From positions 1-64,000 of the forward strand of contig CALDUF010000029.1 of NCBI GenBank assembly GCA_937923515.1: a stretch of DNA of 64,000 nt, written 5' to 3'. The notes beneath the pieces were generated by a model. That model was given only the letters and a program-made list of their open reading frames with translations. It had not been told where the DNA came from and did no database searches. This DNA comes from an uncultured Flavobacteriaceae bacterium. GTDB lineage: Bacteria > Bacteroidota > Bacteroidia > Flavobacteriales > Flavobacteriaceae. The position numbers and the translations under genes were made by a program. Shown one piece after another: positions 26,865 to 36,798 of this stretch; position 1 is the first letter of the stretch; each line of letters opens with the position of its first letter.

Positions 26865-28367
26865 TTAATATGTATCCTTCTGAATTACAATAGTTTGAAT
26901 TGCTTTCGCATCTATTGAAAATTCTGTTTGTTTTTTACGTAACGATAGGTTTATGGTTTTTGGGGTTTTTGTTTCATTGAAAAGCACGATAACAGTTGAC
27001 CCATCTGGATTAACAGCTGCAGTTGCCATAATTTCGGTATCTGTAGTATCAAGTTTTATAACCATGGCTTGTGGTCTTATATATTTACTAAAATGTACCA
27101 TGGTATAATATAAAGGCGTGAAGTAAACCTCATCTGTTTCTGGGTTAACTATTACCGGCGCAATACACCAGTTTTTAAACCAATTAGGACCTCCTTTTGT
27201 ATCTAATACCATATTCCAATCTACCCATCCATCAACCCAATTATTTAAACAGCCAATGATATCTCTTGCGTAACGATTTACTGGTGCATATTTTGGATGT
27301 AAATGTTTGTCTTTTTCTGGTGCCCAGTCCCAGCCCCAATCTGTGGCTTCTTTTTTCCAATACCACGCATCGTCTTCCCAAACAGGCACTTGAGAATCTA
27401 CGCAAGCCTCCGTTTGAATTAAATACTTATTTGGTGCTTTATGATGCGCATATTGCAATTCTTCAGGAAATATTTCAAATGTGCTGGCGTACCAATGTAT
27501 GGCTGTACCATCAAAATATCTAGTACTAGCCTCATCTCTATATTGCGCATCTATCCATTGTTTTAGGTGTTCTCTATTTTGATCGTATCCTAAAATTTTT
27601 AAATGCCCTTTACCATCTGCTTCTAATTTTGGCCCTAAGTAATTCTGAACAAAATTGGTCATTTCTTCGGGTGTGTAATGCATACTTTCCCAATTGTTAC
27701 CATTTCCTAAAGGTTCGTTTTCAACAGTAAAACCCCAAATATCTATACCTTCTGCTTTGTAAGCTTCAGCATATTTAGAGAAAAATAGCGCCCAAGTTTC
27801 ATAATATTCAGGTAATAATTTGCCGCCAACCCAGTTGTTATTGTCTTTCATCCAAGGTGCGGCTGTCCACGGTGAAGCAAAAATTTTAAACCCATCTGTA
27901 GAGGCCGCCATGGCATCTTTAATAAATGGTATTACATCGTTTTTGTCTTCATCAATAGTAAAATGTTCTAAAGTTGTATCGCCAGCAACAGGCGTATAAG
28001 AATAATTACTTAATGAAAAATCGCAAGAATTCATGTGTGTTCTTGTTAAAGAATAATTGGCGCCTTCTTTACCAAAATAAGCATCGATAATAGCGTTACG
28101 GTTTTTTTTGCTCATACTATTTAATAGGTGCGCAGAGGCTTCTGTAAATGCACCTCCAAAACCAGTTATGGTTTGCAATGTGTGCTCAGGATATAACTTT
28201 AAAGTAACTTTTGATGTTGGCTTTTGAAATGTTGTGACTTTAGACAGTTTATTTCCTGCCAGCGACGTTTCAAAAACTTCAATATCTAAGGTTTTATTTT
28301 CAGTACTACAGCTCATCACGAGAAATGCTACTACAAATGCTATGTTTATATGTTTAAAATTATTCAT
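26865..28367 (-). CDS. GH30 lipoprotein, probable beta-1,6-glucanase/glucosidase
   Basis: A 500-residue protein with lipoprotein signal FVVAFLVMSCSTENK (Cys20). It has the GH30 barrel signature ITGFGGAFTEASAHLLN, acid/base Glu218 in FTVENEPLGNG, nucleophile Glu320 in LIQTEACVD, and a C-terminal beta-side domain. GH30 subfamilies 1 and 3 cover glucosylceramidases and beta-1,6-glucanases; in a laminarin-type locus the latter would remove beta-1,6-linked side glucose. The lipid anchor places it at the outer membrane, probably outward. It lies in the middle of the PUL operon with 15-20 bp gaps. Confidence 0.92.
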   Translation of the reverse strand: MNNFKHINIAFVVAFLVMSCSTENKTLDIEVFETSLAGNKLSKVTTFQKPTSKVTLKLYPEHTLQTITGFGGAFTEASAHLLNSMSKKNRNAIIDAYFGKEGANYSLTRTHMNSCDFSLSNYSYTPVAGDTTLEHFTIDEDKNDVIPFIKDAMAASTDGFKIFASPWTAAPWMKDNNNWVGGKLLPEYYETWALFFSKYAEAYKAEGIDIWGFTVENEPLGNGNNWESMHYTPEEMTNFVQNYLGPKLEADGKGHLKILGYDQNREHLKQWIDAQYRDEASTRYFDGTAIHWYASTFEIFPEELQYAHHKAPNKYLIQTEACVDSQVPVWEDDAWYWKKEATDWGWDWAPEKDKHLHPKYAPVNRYARDIIGCLNNWVDGWVDWNMVLDTKGGPNWFKNWCIAPVIVNPETDEVYFTPLYYTMVHFSKYIRPQAMVIKLDTTDTEIMATAAVNPDGSTVIVLFNETKTPKTINLSLRKKQTEFSIDAKAIQTIVIQKDTY

Positions 28368-28382
28368 TTAATAACCCTTTTT

Positions 28383-29663
28383 TTAATGTTGATTTGCGCG
28401 CCACTGCTCTGCAGTAGGAGGCACCTCAACAGTTGCCATCATCGCTTTTTTATTACCACCAAAGGTTTTAGTAATGGGGTTTCCAAAGCGTTTTAACCCA
28501 TTAAATGTGCCCTTATCTACCTCATCCCAAAGCACATATTTTGCTTTTCCATCTACAGTAAATAATCCAAAATGCTTTTCAGAATCTCCTGAATCTTCGC
28601 CGCCTTTCCATGGTTCATCAAATCCTTCAAAGTAAAAACACGCCATGTTAGCTGAATTAGTCCAATCTCTTACGTGGTTATAATACAGTGCTTCTTTGTA
28701 TTCGTCACAAGCTTTAGAGCCTTTAGTGCCGTAATATCCGGATGAAAAACTTGCCCATCCCGTTTCGCCTACATGAATGGGTTTATTTACACCCAAAGTT
28801 TCCATATACGCCTTTACGCTTTCTAGTTGCGCCATAGCGTAATTTTTAGCCCTTAGCATAGAAATTTCAATTTTTTCTATATCTGATTTGCCTTCTAAAC
28901 CGTCTTGATTTAACCAAAACTCTGGTTGGTAATGTGTATCGTGCATAGGGTAGGTGTGCACCGAGAGAAAATCTACCGCCTTAATGAGCTTATTTAAATC
29001 TTCTACGTGGTATTCTGTACCACCGCCGCCCCAAGACGCAAAATTATCTGAACTTGTTATCCATAAGTTTTTAGGCAGTTTACCTGTATTCTTTAAATCT
29101 TGTAAATGGGTAACCCATTTTAAAATAATCCATGGCTCAACATAATAGCTTGTGGCCCATTTTACCATAGCTTCGTTACCTACAGCCAATACTTTTACAA
29201 TATCTGGATATTGGTTTGCTAGTGCTACTGCTTTATCTATTTGCGCTGTGTTAGCTTTACTTTCTTCATTGTGAATAGGTGCTTGTTCTGTCCATGCATT
29301 TTTACAATCTATCCAAGCGCCAAGCATCACGTACATTTCAAAATTTGAATCTTCTTGTTTTAGTTCGCTAATTGCTTTTAGAAGATTTTCTGCTTGAGGC
29401 AAATGCACTTTGTAAGTGCGTACTATTCTAATACCCAAAACATGCAATAATCGCATATCTTCTTTCAATTCATCTAAGGTTGGTTCTATACTATGATCTG
29501 TATACCTATAACCACCATAAGACATGGCCAAATACTTAGGGTTTCCTAAAATATCTTTTGCTGTAAGTTGTGCTGTTGTGTCTTCTTTATTTTCAGATTT
29601 TTTTTTAGAAGTATTACATGCACACATCACAAACGCCAACAGTATAATGAGGTAATTTTTCAT
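28383..29663 (-). CDS. GH17-type lipoprotein glycosidase
   Basis: A 426-residue protein with a lipobox (LLAFVMCACNTSKK). The barrel carries the GH17 pair: acid/base Glu164 in LAVGNEAMVKW and nucleophile Glu300 in IHVGETGWASFSS. It belongs to a subfamily distinct from the shorter GH17 proteins at 23570-26844 but is close to its neighbour at 29666. Its C-terminal CFYFEGFDEPWKGG and DGKAKYVLWDEVDKG are conserved in the pair. The signal puts it in the periplasm or at the surface, and it is 2 bp from its paralogue. Specific activity on beta-1,3-glucan is inferred from the family and locus. Confidence 0.87.
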   Translation of the reverse strand: MKNYLIILLAFVMCACNTSKKKSENKEDTTAQLTAKDILGNPKYLAMSYGGYRYTDHSIEPTLDELKEDMRLLHVLGIRIVRTYKVHLPQAENLLKAISELKQEDSNFEMYVMLGAWIDCKNAWTEQAPIHNEESKANTAQIDKAVALANQYPDIVKVLAVGNEAMVKWATSYYVEPWIILKWVTHLQDLKNTGKLPKNLWITSSDNFASWGGGGTEYHVEDLNKLIKAVDFLSVHTYPMHDTHYQPEFWLNQDGLEGKSDIEKIEISMLRAKNYAMAQLESVKAYMETLGVNKPIHVGETGWASFSSGYYGTKGSKACDEYKEALYYNHVRDWTNSANMACFYFEGFDEPWKGGEDSGDSEKHFGLFTVDGKAKYVLWDEVDKGTFNGLKRFGNPITKTFGGNKKAMMATVEVPPTAEQWRANQH

Positions 29664-29665
29664 AA

Positions 29666-30883
29666 TTAATAATTTACAACGCCAGCGCTCACAGGAGGCA
29701 CAAGCACATCCAAAAGCAAATCTTTTTCACTACCATTATAGGTTTTTGTAATTGCTATACCATCTCTAGTTAGCCCATTAAAAGCACCTTTATCTACCAA
29801 ATCCCAAATGGCGTATTTAGCTTCACCTTTCAAATTAATTAATCCAAAGTGGTTTTCAGACCCTAATGGATTTCCTGCATCTTTCCACTGCTCATCAAAT
29901 GCTTCAAAATAAAAACAAGACACGTGTTCTTTATTGGTCCACGCTCTCATTAATTGAAAATACCTGCCTGATTTATATTCATCAGCAGCCTTAGAACCAT
30001 TAGCACCGTAATGCTCGTTAGATATTGATGCCCAACCTGTTTCGCCAATATGTACCGGCTTATTAATACCTAAATGCCGCATGTAGTTGGTTACAGCATC
30101 AAACTGTTTTTGAGAAAATAACACAGCCCGCTGCATTGCAGATTCTACTTTTACTGTATCTGGTAATTCTAGTTCCTCTTGAGAAACTAACCAGAAAGCA
30201 GGATTATAGTGAGAGTTATGCATAGGGTAGGTATGCATTGAAATATAATCTACTGCTCTGATTAGGTTATTTAAATCTTCGGTATGGTAAACAGGATCGC
30301 CACCACCCCAAGAGGAAAAATCGTCTGAACTGGTTATCCATAAATTTTTGTCGAGTTCGCCATTACGTTTTAAATCTTGTAAATGGTTTACCCATTTTAA
30401 AATAACATTTGGACGCACATAATAACGTGTTGCCCATTGCACCATAGCTTCGTTACCAACAGCTATAATTTTAATAATATCTGGATATTGTTTTGCTAAA
30501 GCTACAGCTCTAGCTATTTCTCCTGCATTACGCTCACTCTCTACCTCGTGGTTTGGCTCAAACGCTGTCCATGCATTTTTACAATCTATCCAAGCGCCTA
30601 ACATTACATACATTTCAAAATTTGCATCTTCGGCTTTTAATTCAGAAATAGCTTTTAATAAATTAGGAGCCTGTTGTAATTGTACATTATAGGTTCTCAC
30701 AATTTTAACACCCATAGCTGCTAAAATTTTCATATCCTGTTTAAGTTGTGGTATTGTAGGTTGAATATCACGCGTTTTAGCACGATAACCACCGTAAGAG
30801 ATTGCCAAATAATTTGGGTTTCCTAAGATATCGGCAGCTGTTATCTGCTTTTTTGTATGTGCTATGTTGTGAGATATTTTCAT
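29666..30883 (-). CDS. Cytoplasmic GH17-type glycosidase, paralogue of the adjacent lipoprotein
   Basis: A 405-residue GH17 barrel with acid/base Glu144 (IAVGNEAMVQW) and nucleophile Glu281 (VHIGETGWASIS). It aligns along nearly its whole length with the product of 28383-29663 but starts MKISHNIAHTKKQ, with no signal peptide. An in-frame stop lies four codons upstream, so no hidden signal exists. The pair therefore looks like one duplication with one copy kept inside the cell and one exported. It follows the phosphorylase gene by 52 bp. The cytosolic copy probably shortens oligosaccharides for the phosphorylase. Confidence 0.86.
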   Translation of the reverse strand: MKISHNIAHTKKQITAADILGNPNYLAISYGGYRAKTRDIQPTIPQLKQDMKILAAMGVKIVRTYNVQLQQAPNLLKAISELKAEDANFEMYVMLGAWIDCKNAWTAFEPNHEVESERNAGEIARAVALAKQYPDIIKIIAVGNEAMVQWATRYYVRPNVILKWVNHLQDLKRNGELDKNLWITSSDDFSSWGGGDPVYHTEDLNNLIRAVDYISMHTYPMHNSHYNPAFWLVSQEELELPDTVKVESAMQRAVLFSQKQFDAVTNYMRHLGINKPVHIGETGWASISNEHYGANGSKAADEYKSGRYFQLMRAWTNKEHVSCFYFEAFDEQWKDAGNPLGSENHFGLINLKGEAKYAIWDLVDKGAFNGLTRDGIAITKTYNGSEKDLLLDVLVPPVSAGVVNY

Positions 30884-30935
30884 TATAAAATGCTACAACT
30901 ATTTTTAATGCTGTGATAAAAATTCTATTCGTATT

Positions 30936-33900
30936 CTAATTTTTTATTGAAACAATTATTGAATGTATTTCGCCTTTTCTTTCAAAAATTGATTTCGATA
31001 TATTGCTGTTTAAGTGCATCGTATTTAGCTTTTCAGTTTTATTAGTATTAAAAATAACATCTACACATGCCTTATCAGATAACTGATAAATAATTGGGGT
31101 TTGGCAATAGGTAAAACACAATGTATTCGCAGCTAATTGAATGTTTTGAGTATCGCCATTTACATTTAAAAATGTAAATGTTGATGGCGTTTTTAAAAAT
31201 TCTTTGGTTTGTAATAAGCTTGGTTTAAAACTTAATTTACCAGCCTCTACAAATACGCCTAACTCCCCAAAACGGCTTAAGATATCTTCTTTAACTTGCC
31301 CTGTCATTCCTGGTTGTTGTGCGCCTTTTGTGGCTGGTGTATGCGAATACGGATCGGTTGAAAAAGCACCGTACAATTCTGGCGATTTATGCACACCAAT
31401 ACCTGCATTTATTTCGTAATAATGATCTAATAATCTGCCAATAATTTCGGGGGGTTCGTTTGTGTTTATAGCTAATAAGCAATTTTCTTGAACTGCCAAT
31501 AATAACTTAGATACCATGTGCCAATAAATAGACCCTAAACCTTCGTAACCGAAAAACGTACCTGATCGCCCTGTAAAGGATTTGTGATCAAAAATGTCTT
31601 CAAATATTTGAAGTAAAACATCAGTTTCGCTTTCAACTAATGCTTGGTAAGATGGGTTTAAATTTAAAAGTGCTTCTTTTAAACTATTGGCGTTATTAAA
31701 ATTGCTATTAAAATGATAACCGCCTTTAATATCTTTCTCAATAATCGCTCGGTTACCATCAGTAACTAATTGTTTTAATAGTGAAGATTTATGTACGCTT
31801 TCAAAAGGAATAGTGTTCTTTTTATCAAACCTTGGTAAATTTTTATTTGGATATAAAATATAACTGTACTGGTCTTCTCTAAACAATGCACTTTCTTTTA
31901 AACCATCTAATAAATGAAGTGCTTGGGTAGGTGAGAGGTATCCTGAACTTAAAGCCGCTACCTGACCTTCTAACATTTCAGACAAATAAGCAATAGACAC
32001 CTCATCATTAGTTTCAACCGTCATTAAATTGTACGCGTGGTACATGTTATCGTTGCGCTTATTCGCATCAATACTATGCTCTAAATATGACTTTGTAACC
32101 TCAATAAAACTTGAGATGTCGTTTAAAAATACTGTAGCTTTTTTACCCGAAAAACCATGGTTGTATATGGTGTTTCTATAATTGCTACTTGCACTTCCTA
32201 AACCATCAAGAACCGTTTTTCTATCCGTATCAGAAACAGCGCCAGATAGTATTTTTGCGTTGGCCTGCAGTGTTTGCTCTACTTGGTTAAAAAAGGTTAC
32301 CATTTCTTCTGAAATTTCAACGGCATCAATTTGAGATTTAGCTACTAATTTTTCAAAGAAATTTAAAAACCTATAGATGTAATACAATGTTACCATAGAC
32401 ACGCCATTGCCAACCAAAGCGTTGTTTGCGTCGTTCCATTCTGGACGCTGCGTATTTAACCAAATACCACCTTCTGGAATAAAATTTGAGATTTTAGACA
32501 GTACTGTTGCTAGTAGTTTTTCAATAAAATTAACTTTATAAATGCTGTTATTTTGGTCTCTTAACAATGCACCATCGGCACCTATTGCATCTCTACGCTC
32601 ATTAATTATGGCATCTAGTTTATGATCAAAATCAATAGTGTCCTTTGGGTTTTTTAGAGTATCTGCATAACTTTTAATTTTATAAGGCACGTTTGCATAC
32701 ACAAATACATTTTGGGTAAAGCGTTTCTCTAAAGTATTAGGGTAGTGGTTCTCTATAATTTCTAGGAATTTCAACAAATAAATAATTTGATGATCGCCCC
32801 AATACCCAATGTAAGACCAAGGGTCGTTTTCTTCAATAACCTCCCAATCAAAACCACTTTTAGTAACACGATATGGGTTGTAGCCTTCAAAAGTTGTAGC
32901 GTTTAAAAACTTATGAATCATCCCTTCTAAAAACTCAGGATAGGATAGTGATAAGGCTTCCCAGTTTTGAAAAATATCACGCCAGTTGCCTTCGTAATCT
33001 AAAATTTTAGAACCATCTATTTCGCTTCTAGTGTTTATAGAAAACTTATTCCAAGGTCTGCTAGGGTCTCCATGCCTTCTGCTAAATTTTAGAGGCAAAT
33101 ACTCAAAACACAAGCGTTTAAAATTAGTGTTATTGCTTGTTGTAGCTAGCGCGTAAATATTCTTTATATCGCATACATCGGGCAACGCATTAAGTATGGT
33201 TTTAGCTTCATGATACGCTTCTTTATTTGCTTTTGAAATGTATGTTATAAAGTCTGCCTTTTCAACAGTGTAGCCATCATCAAAAATACCGCCTCGCATA
33301 ATGTTAAACAGTGTATTTGAAAAATGCCTCATGTTAATTAAAGGATCTTCGCTTAACTGTAAACCATCAGATGCTGTTACTAAATTTATAAGTTGCTCTG
33401 TGCCTTTATCTATATTATCTTGAACAAGACATTTAAGATTACTTCTATTTTTTATGACTTCTGAAATGTGAACAATATCAGAAATAGACTGATTAACATT
33501 GGCTACAAACATCCAATTTTTGGAAGCATTTCCAGATAATTTAATTGTTGAAGACACAAAATAGGCGCCTTTTTCGGCTTTTATATCTACTTCTTCAGTA
33601 ATACCTTCTCCGTTTCTAAAACGGTCTAATTGTAATGAAGAAATAAGGCGGGTAGGGTTTTCTAATCCTGTAGACCAAACAATATTTGCTTTTAATGCTT
33701 CACTTGGTTCTGCTTTATCTACAATTACAGCACTAAGTGCATAAATGCCTAAACCAGCATCTTGCTGTAACTCGCTCTTTTTATATGCATCTACAAGGTT
33801 ACTTCTACTGGTTTGTAAATCTGAAGTTACACCTGCTGGTAATATATTTTGTAAACCATCTAAAACGGACACCTCAACAGTGTCTACTGACGTATTTATT

Positions 33901-34382
33901 AATGTAGATTTTTTTACAAAACCAAATTGATTGCTAGAATTCCATTGGTATCTAAAGGTTAACCCTAAATCTAGATTATGCGCTTCAAATACTACCTTAT
34001 TACCATATCTATTTTTATACAGATTGGTTTGCGTGTTGTAAATACCTATTTGTCGTATAGAAAATGGTTCCCAAAGGTGTGTGCTTCCATTTTTATGAAC
34101 TCTAAAAATGGCTTTACTTCCGGTAGTTTCGGCCATTTCGGTAATTTTATCGTCAGTGTAATATGGAAATAAAGCATACTCTGCATTTTTACGACCCGCT
34201 GTTAAACCACCATTACTAGAAATAAACATCCAGTGGTTAGAATCGCTTACAATACTCATAAAAAACGGACGCATTTTATCGCTATTGGCAATTTTATAAT
34301 ACGTTTCGTTTTCAAAAGTGATTAACTCTCCTTTTATCTCTTTAGTTTCGTTTGAAACGTGCTGTTCTTGAGTAATAATCAT
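30936..34382 (-). CDS. GH149-type beta-1,3-glucan phosphorylase
   Basis: A 1148-residue protein without a signal peptide, hence cytoplasmic. An N-terminal beta-sandwich (about 20-300; MFISSNGGLTAGRKNAEYAL) precedes a long (alpha/alpha)6-type region. Key landmarks are EGNWRDIFQNWEAL near 465 and GGIWLNTQRPEWNDANNALV near 640-657, with Asp651 the likely general acid. Size and motifs match GH149, beta-1,3-oligoglucan phosphorylases related to GH94 and GH161. The reaction splits beta-1,3-glucan with phosphate, releasing glucose-1-phosphate. GH161 or an unassigned GH94-like family are alternatives. It lies between GH16 and the GH17 pair. An inverted repeat (TTAAAGGAT/ATCCTTTAA, 34411-34452) precedes the gene. 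Confidence 0.75.
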   Translation of the reverse strand: MIITQEQHVSNETKEIKGELITFENETYYKIANSDKMRPFFMSIVSDSNHWMFISSNGGLTAGRKNAEYALFPYYTDDKITEMAETTGSKAIFRVHKNGSTHLWEPFSIRQIGIYNTQTNLYKNRYGNKVVFEAHNLDLGLTFRYQWNSSNQFGFVKKSTLINTSVDTVEVSVLDGLQNILPAGVTSDLQTSRSNLVDAYKKSELQQDAGLGIYALSAVIVDKAEPSEALKANIVWSTGLENPTRLISSLQLDRFRNGEGITEEVDIKAEKGAYFVSSTIKLSGNASKNWMFVANVNQSISDIVHISEVIKNRSNLKCLVQDNIDKGTEQLINLVTASDGLQLSEDPLINMRHFSNTLFNIMRGGIFDDGYTVEKADFITYISKANKEAYHEAKTILNALPDVCDIKNIYALATTSNNTNFKRLCFEYLPLKFSRRHGDPSRPWNKFSINTRSEIDGSKILDYEGNWRDIFQNWEALSLSYPEFLEGMIHKFLNATTFEGYNPYRVTKSGFDWEVIEENDPWSYIGYWGDHQIIYLLKFLEIIENHYPNTLEKRFTQNVFVYANVPYKIKSYADTLKNPKDTIDFDHKLDAIINERRDAIGADGALLRDQNNSIYKVNFIEKLLATVLSKISNFIPEGGIWLNTQRPEWNDANNALVGNGVSMVTLYYIYRFLNFFEKLVAKSQIDAVEISEEMVTFFNQVEQTLQANAKILSGAVSDTDRKTVLDGLGSASSNYRNTIYNHGFSGKKATVFLNDISSFIEVTKSYLEHSIDANKRNDNMYHAYNLMTVETNDEVSIAYLSEMLEGQVAALSSGYLSPTQALHLLDGLKESALFREDQYSYILYPNKNLPRFDKKNTIPFESVHKSSLLKQLVTDGNRAIIEKDIKGGYHFNSNFNNANSLKEALLNLNPSYQALVESETDVLLQIFEDIFDHKSFTGRSGTFFGYEGLGSIYWHMVSKLLLAVQENCLLAINTNEPPEIIGRLLDHYYEINAGIGVHKSPELYGAFSTDPYSHTPATKGAQQPGMTGQVKEDILSRFGELGVFVEAGKLSFKPSLLQTKEFLKTPSTFTFLNVNGDTQNIQLAANTLCFTYCQTPIIYQLSDKACVDVIFNTNKTEKLNTMHLNSNISKSIFERKGEIHSIIVSIKN

Positions 34383-34463
34383 AGTTCGGTAATAAAATCT
34401 ATATAAAAATTTAAAGGATGAATGTCTTAGTTTTAAAAGATGAATCCTTTAATTATGTTTCAT

Positions 34464-35333
34464 TTAATCTGCGGCGTAAACTCTAACATAGTCTACTTCC
34501 ATAGTTTGCGGATAGGGAATATTTGGGTCTGCGTTACCCACAAAACTTCCTCCAACAGCTACGTTTAAAAGAATGAAGAACTCACGGTCGTTAAATACCC
34601 AGTTTGCCCTGTTAATACCTTCTTCTTCTAAATCGTCAGGCGTAATTTGATTGTACAGTACATCATCTACATAATAATTGATGTAGTCTGGACCCCATTC
34701 TACTCCAAAAACATGAAAATCGGTATCAAATCGATCATTCATCAACTCGTACTGTTTTGTAATTGAATTTCCTCCAGAATATCCAGGACCGTGTACACTA
34801 CCATGAGTAATAGTAGGCTCTTGCCCTCTATATTCCATAATATCTATTTCGCCAATATTTGGCCATATTTCAAGACCATTGTTATCGTCTCCTAACATCC
34901 AAAATGCAGGCCATATCCCTTGTCCCCAAGGTAACTTGATACGCGCCTCAAAACGTCCAAATTTTTGTTGAAAACCGCCTCTTGTTAGAATTCTACCAGA
35001 GGTATAACTAGAACCCTCAAAAGTTTCTAAACGCGCACTTATTTTTAATACACCGTCTTCAACAGTTACGTTTTCAGGTCTGTCTGTATAGTACTGTTGC
35101 TCATTATTACCCCATCCTGGAATGCCTTGCGCTGAACCATCACCAATATCAAAAGACCATAAACTGGTGTTTAACGCTGTACCATCAAACTCTTCAGATA
35201 GTGTAAGTGTGTTAAAATTTGTAACCGTTTGTGCTTCGTCTGGATCACAACCTGTAATTATGCATAACAGGCCTATATAAAATGCTTTATATAAGATGAA
35301 TGCTTTATTTATATTGAAAATTTTATGTGTCAT
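34464..35333 (-). CDS. GH16 laminarinase (endo-beta-1,3-glucanase) lipoprotein
   Basis: A 289-residue protein with lipoprotein signal LLCIITGCDPDEAQ (Cys29). The jelly-roll carries WPNIGEIDIMEYRGQEP: nucleophile Glu162, Asp164 and acid/base Glu167, the ExDxxE pattern of GH16 laminarinases (beta-bulge subfamily). WGQGIWPAFWMLGDD and HVFGVEWGPDYINYYVD are further family signatures. It is a single-domain enzyme with no CBM. It would start laminarin breakdown at the outer surface, feeding the SusC/D transporter. Gap to the upstream glycan-binding lipoprotein is 18 bp. Confidence 0.95.
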   Translation of the reverse strand: MTHKIFNINKAFILYKAFYIGLLCIITGCDPDEAQTVTNFNTLTLSEEFDGTALNTSLWSFDIGDGSAQGIPGWGNNEQQYYTDRPENVTVEDGVLKISARLETFEGSSYTSGRILTRGGFQQKFGRFEARIKLPWGQGIWPAFWMLGDDNNGLEIWPNIGEIDIMEYRGQEPTITHGSVHGPGYSGGNSITKQYELMNDRFDTDFHVFGVEWGPDYINYYVDDVLYNQITPDDLEEEGINRANWVFNDREFFILLNVAVGGSFVGNADPNIPYPQTMEVDYVRVYAAD

Positions 35334-35351
35334 TATACGTGCCGTTTTTTA

Positions 35352-36785
35352 TTAATTTTCTGAGTAGAAATAAATGTTATCTAGAGATACATTAGCTAGT
35401 GTGCCTGATGAAAATATGATAGCGCCTAAGGCATCTTTAGTATTAAGACCAGCAAAACTTGATAACGGAATATCAAATTCTACCCACTCATTACTTGCTA
35501 AATCGTTACCCGAAACATTAAAGCCTCCTGCTGTTTGACTTCCCGTAGCAAAATTGTTAAATACTTCTATTCTAAAAGTATCTGATGGATTTACCTGTTG
35601 GTTTACTCTAATATCGATATGCAGGTGTGTCATTTCACTAGCATCAATAGGTTGTATGCCACTACCTTCTCTACCGTAAAATTCTATTGCTACAAAATTT
35701 AGCAGGGTATAATCTATAATATTATTGCCATTTTCGTTTACAGCACCACCAAGTGTAGTTTGGCCATCTGGTGTGTAAAACCCGTTAAAATTATCTACTG
35801 GTACGTTGGCAAAAATGTCGCTGAAAATTGAAATAACGTTGAGGTTAACCGCTTGAACAATTAAAGAACCAGCCGCTTGAACACCTGCTACAGAAGCAGT
35901 AATTACGGCTGTATTATCAATCTCGCCGGTGTCTGGATCTATTTCTCCCGAGCCTTCTACAGTTACCAAACCTTGATTGGTTACTGATGCTACGAATGGA
36001 TTTGAGGTTTCAAAATCAAAATACGCAGGCGTTGCAGTAACCGTTACATCTTGTCCATTTGCTAAATTAAAGGTTTGTGTTAATCCAATAATAGATACAG
36101 AACTATCCACATTTGTTTGCGCAGTTTGATCTAGCCCACCTAAAATTGCTGGCCTTGGTTGCCCAAGTGTTCCTAAATTTTCAAATCTTAACTCATCAAT
36201 CCAAAAGGTATAACCCACACCATTTGTACTTTCTGTTCCTGCAGAAAAAAGAAACATCCCCTTTTCTTGTGTTAATTTTGAAGGGTCTGGAATAGGTATA
36301 ATATACTTTCTCCATTTGGTAGAAAGTTCTATATTATTTAACGAAACAGCGTATGTATTATCAATAAAATCTGTACCAAAACCTACTGTACCAACAACTG
36401 CTGTTGTGGAGCCCTTAGCCCAAAATGTTAAAGCATCATAGCTTGTTAAGTCTCTACCATCGCCTCTATCTCTAAATATGCCACCTATAAAACCTCCATC
36501 TGGATCTGTAGGTGTAGGTACATCAATTCGTATGGAAGAATTGCCCTCGAACGCTACATTATCGTCTGTTCCAAAACCTTCAGTATTGGCTCCAAAAGCT
36601 GGGTCGAAGGATTCGAAAAACTGATCTGTAAGTCCTACTGGGGCATCCGTAAAGATATCTGGATTGTTTGGAAACGTAGCAAATTCTATATCATCAGAAA
36701 AGCCTCTTTCGCAACTTATCATACCAACACATAGTAACCCTAAAACAGGATATAGTACGTGGTATTTAAAATTTAATTTTTTCAT
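35352..36785 (-). CDS. Surface glycan-binding lipoprotein (Big-like plus two beta-sandwich modules)
   Basis: A 477-residue protein with lipobox VGMISCERGFSD. A first beta-sandwich (about 50-205, end motif FWIDELRFENLG) is followed by a Big_2-like Ig domain (about 225-315; SSVSIIGLTQTF to AGVQAAGSLIVQ). A second sandwich (about 318-477) holds VISIFSDIF, MTHLHIDIRV and LDNIYFYSEN. No catalytic residues were recognised. The last module matches the corresponding module of the T9SS protein at 18337-19776, pointing to a shared ligand, probably beta-glucan. It occupies the place of a surface glycan-binding protein, before GH16. Confidence 0.78.
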   Translation of the reverse strand: MKKLNFKYHVLYPVLGLLCVGMISCERGFSDDIEFATFPNNPDIFTDAPVGLTDQFFESFDPAFGANTEGFGTDDNVAFEGNSSIRIDVPTPTDPDGGFIGGIFRDRGDGRDLTSYDALTFWAKGSTTAVVGTVGFGTDFIDNTYAVSLNNIELSTKWRKYIIPIPDPSKLTQEKGMFLFSAGTESTNGVGYTFWIDELRFENLGTLGQPRPAILGGLDQTAQTNVDSSVSIIGLTQTFNLANGQDVTVTATPAYFDFETSNPFVASVTNQGLVTVEGSGEIDPDTGEIDNTAVITASVAGVQAAGSLIVQAVNLNVISIFSDIFANVPVDNFNGFYTPDGQTTLGGAVNENGNNIIDYTLLNFVAIEFYGREGSGIQPIDASEMTHLHIDIRVNQQVNPSDTFRIEVFNNFATGSQTAGGFNVSGNDLASNEWVEFDIPLSSFAGLNTKDALGAIIFSSGTLANVSLDNIYFYSEN

Positions 36786-36798
36786 AATTACAATGCTT

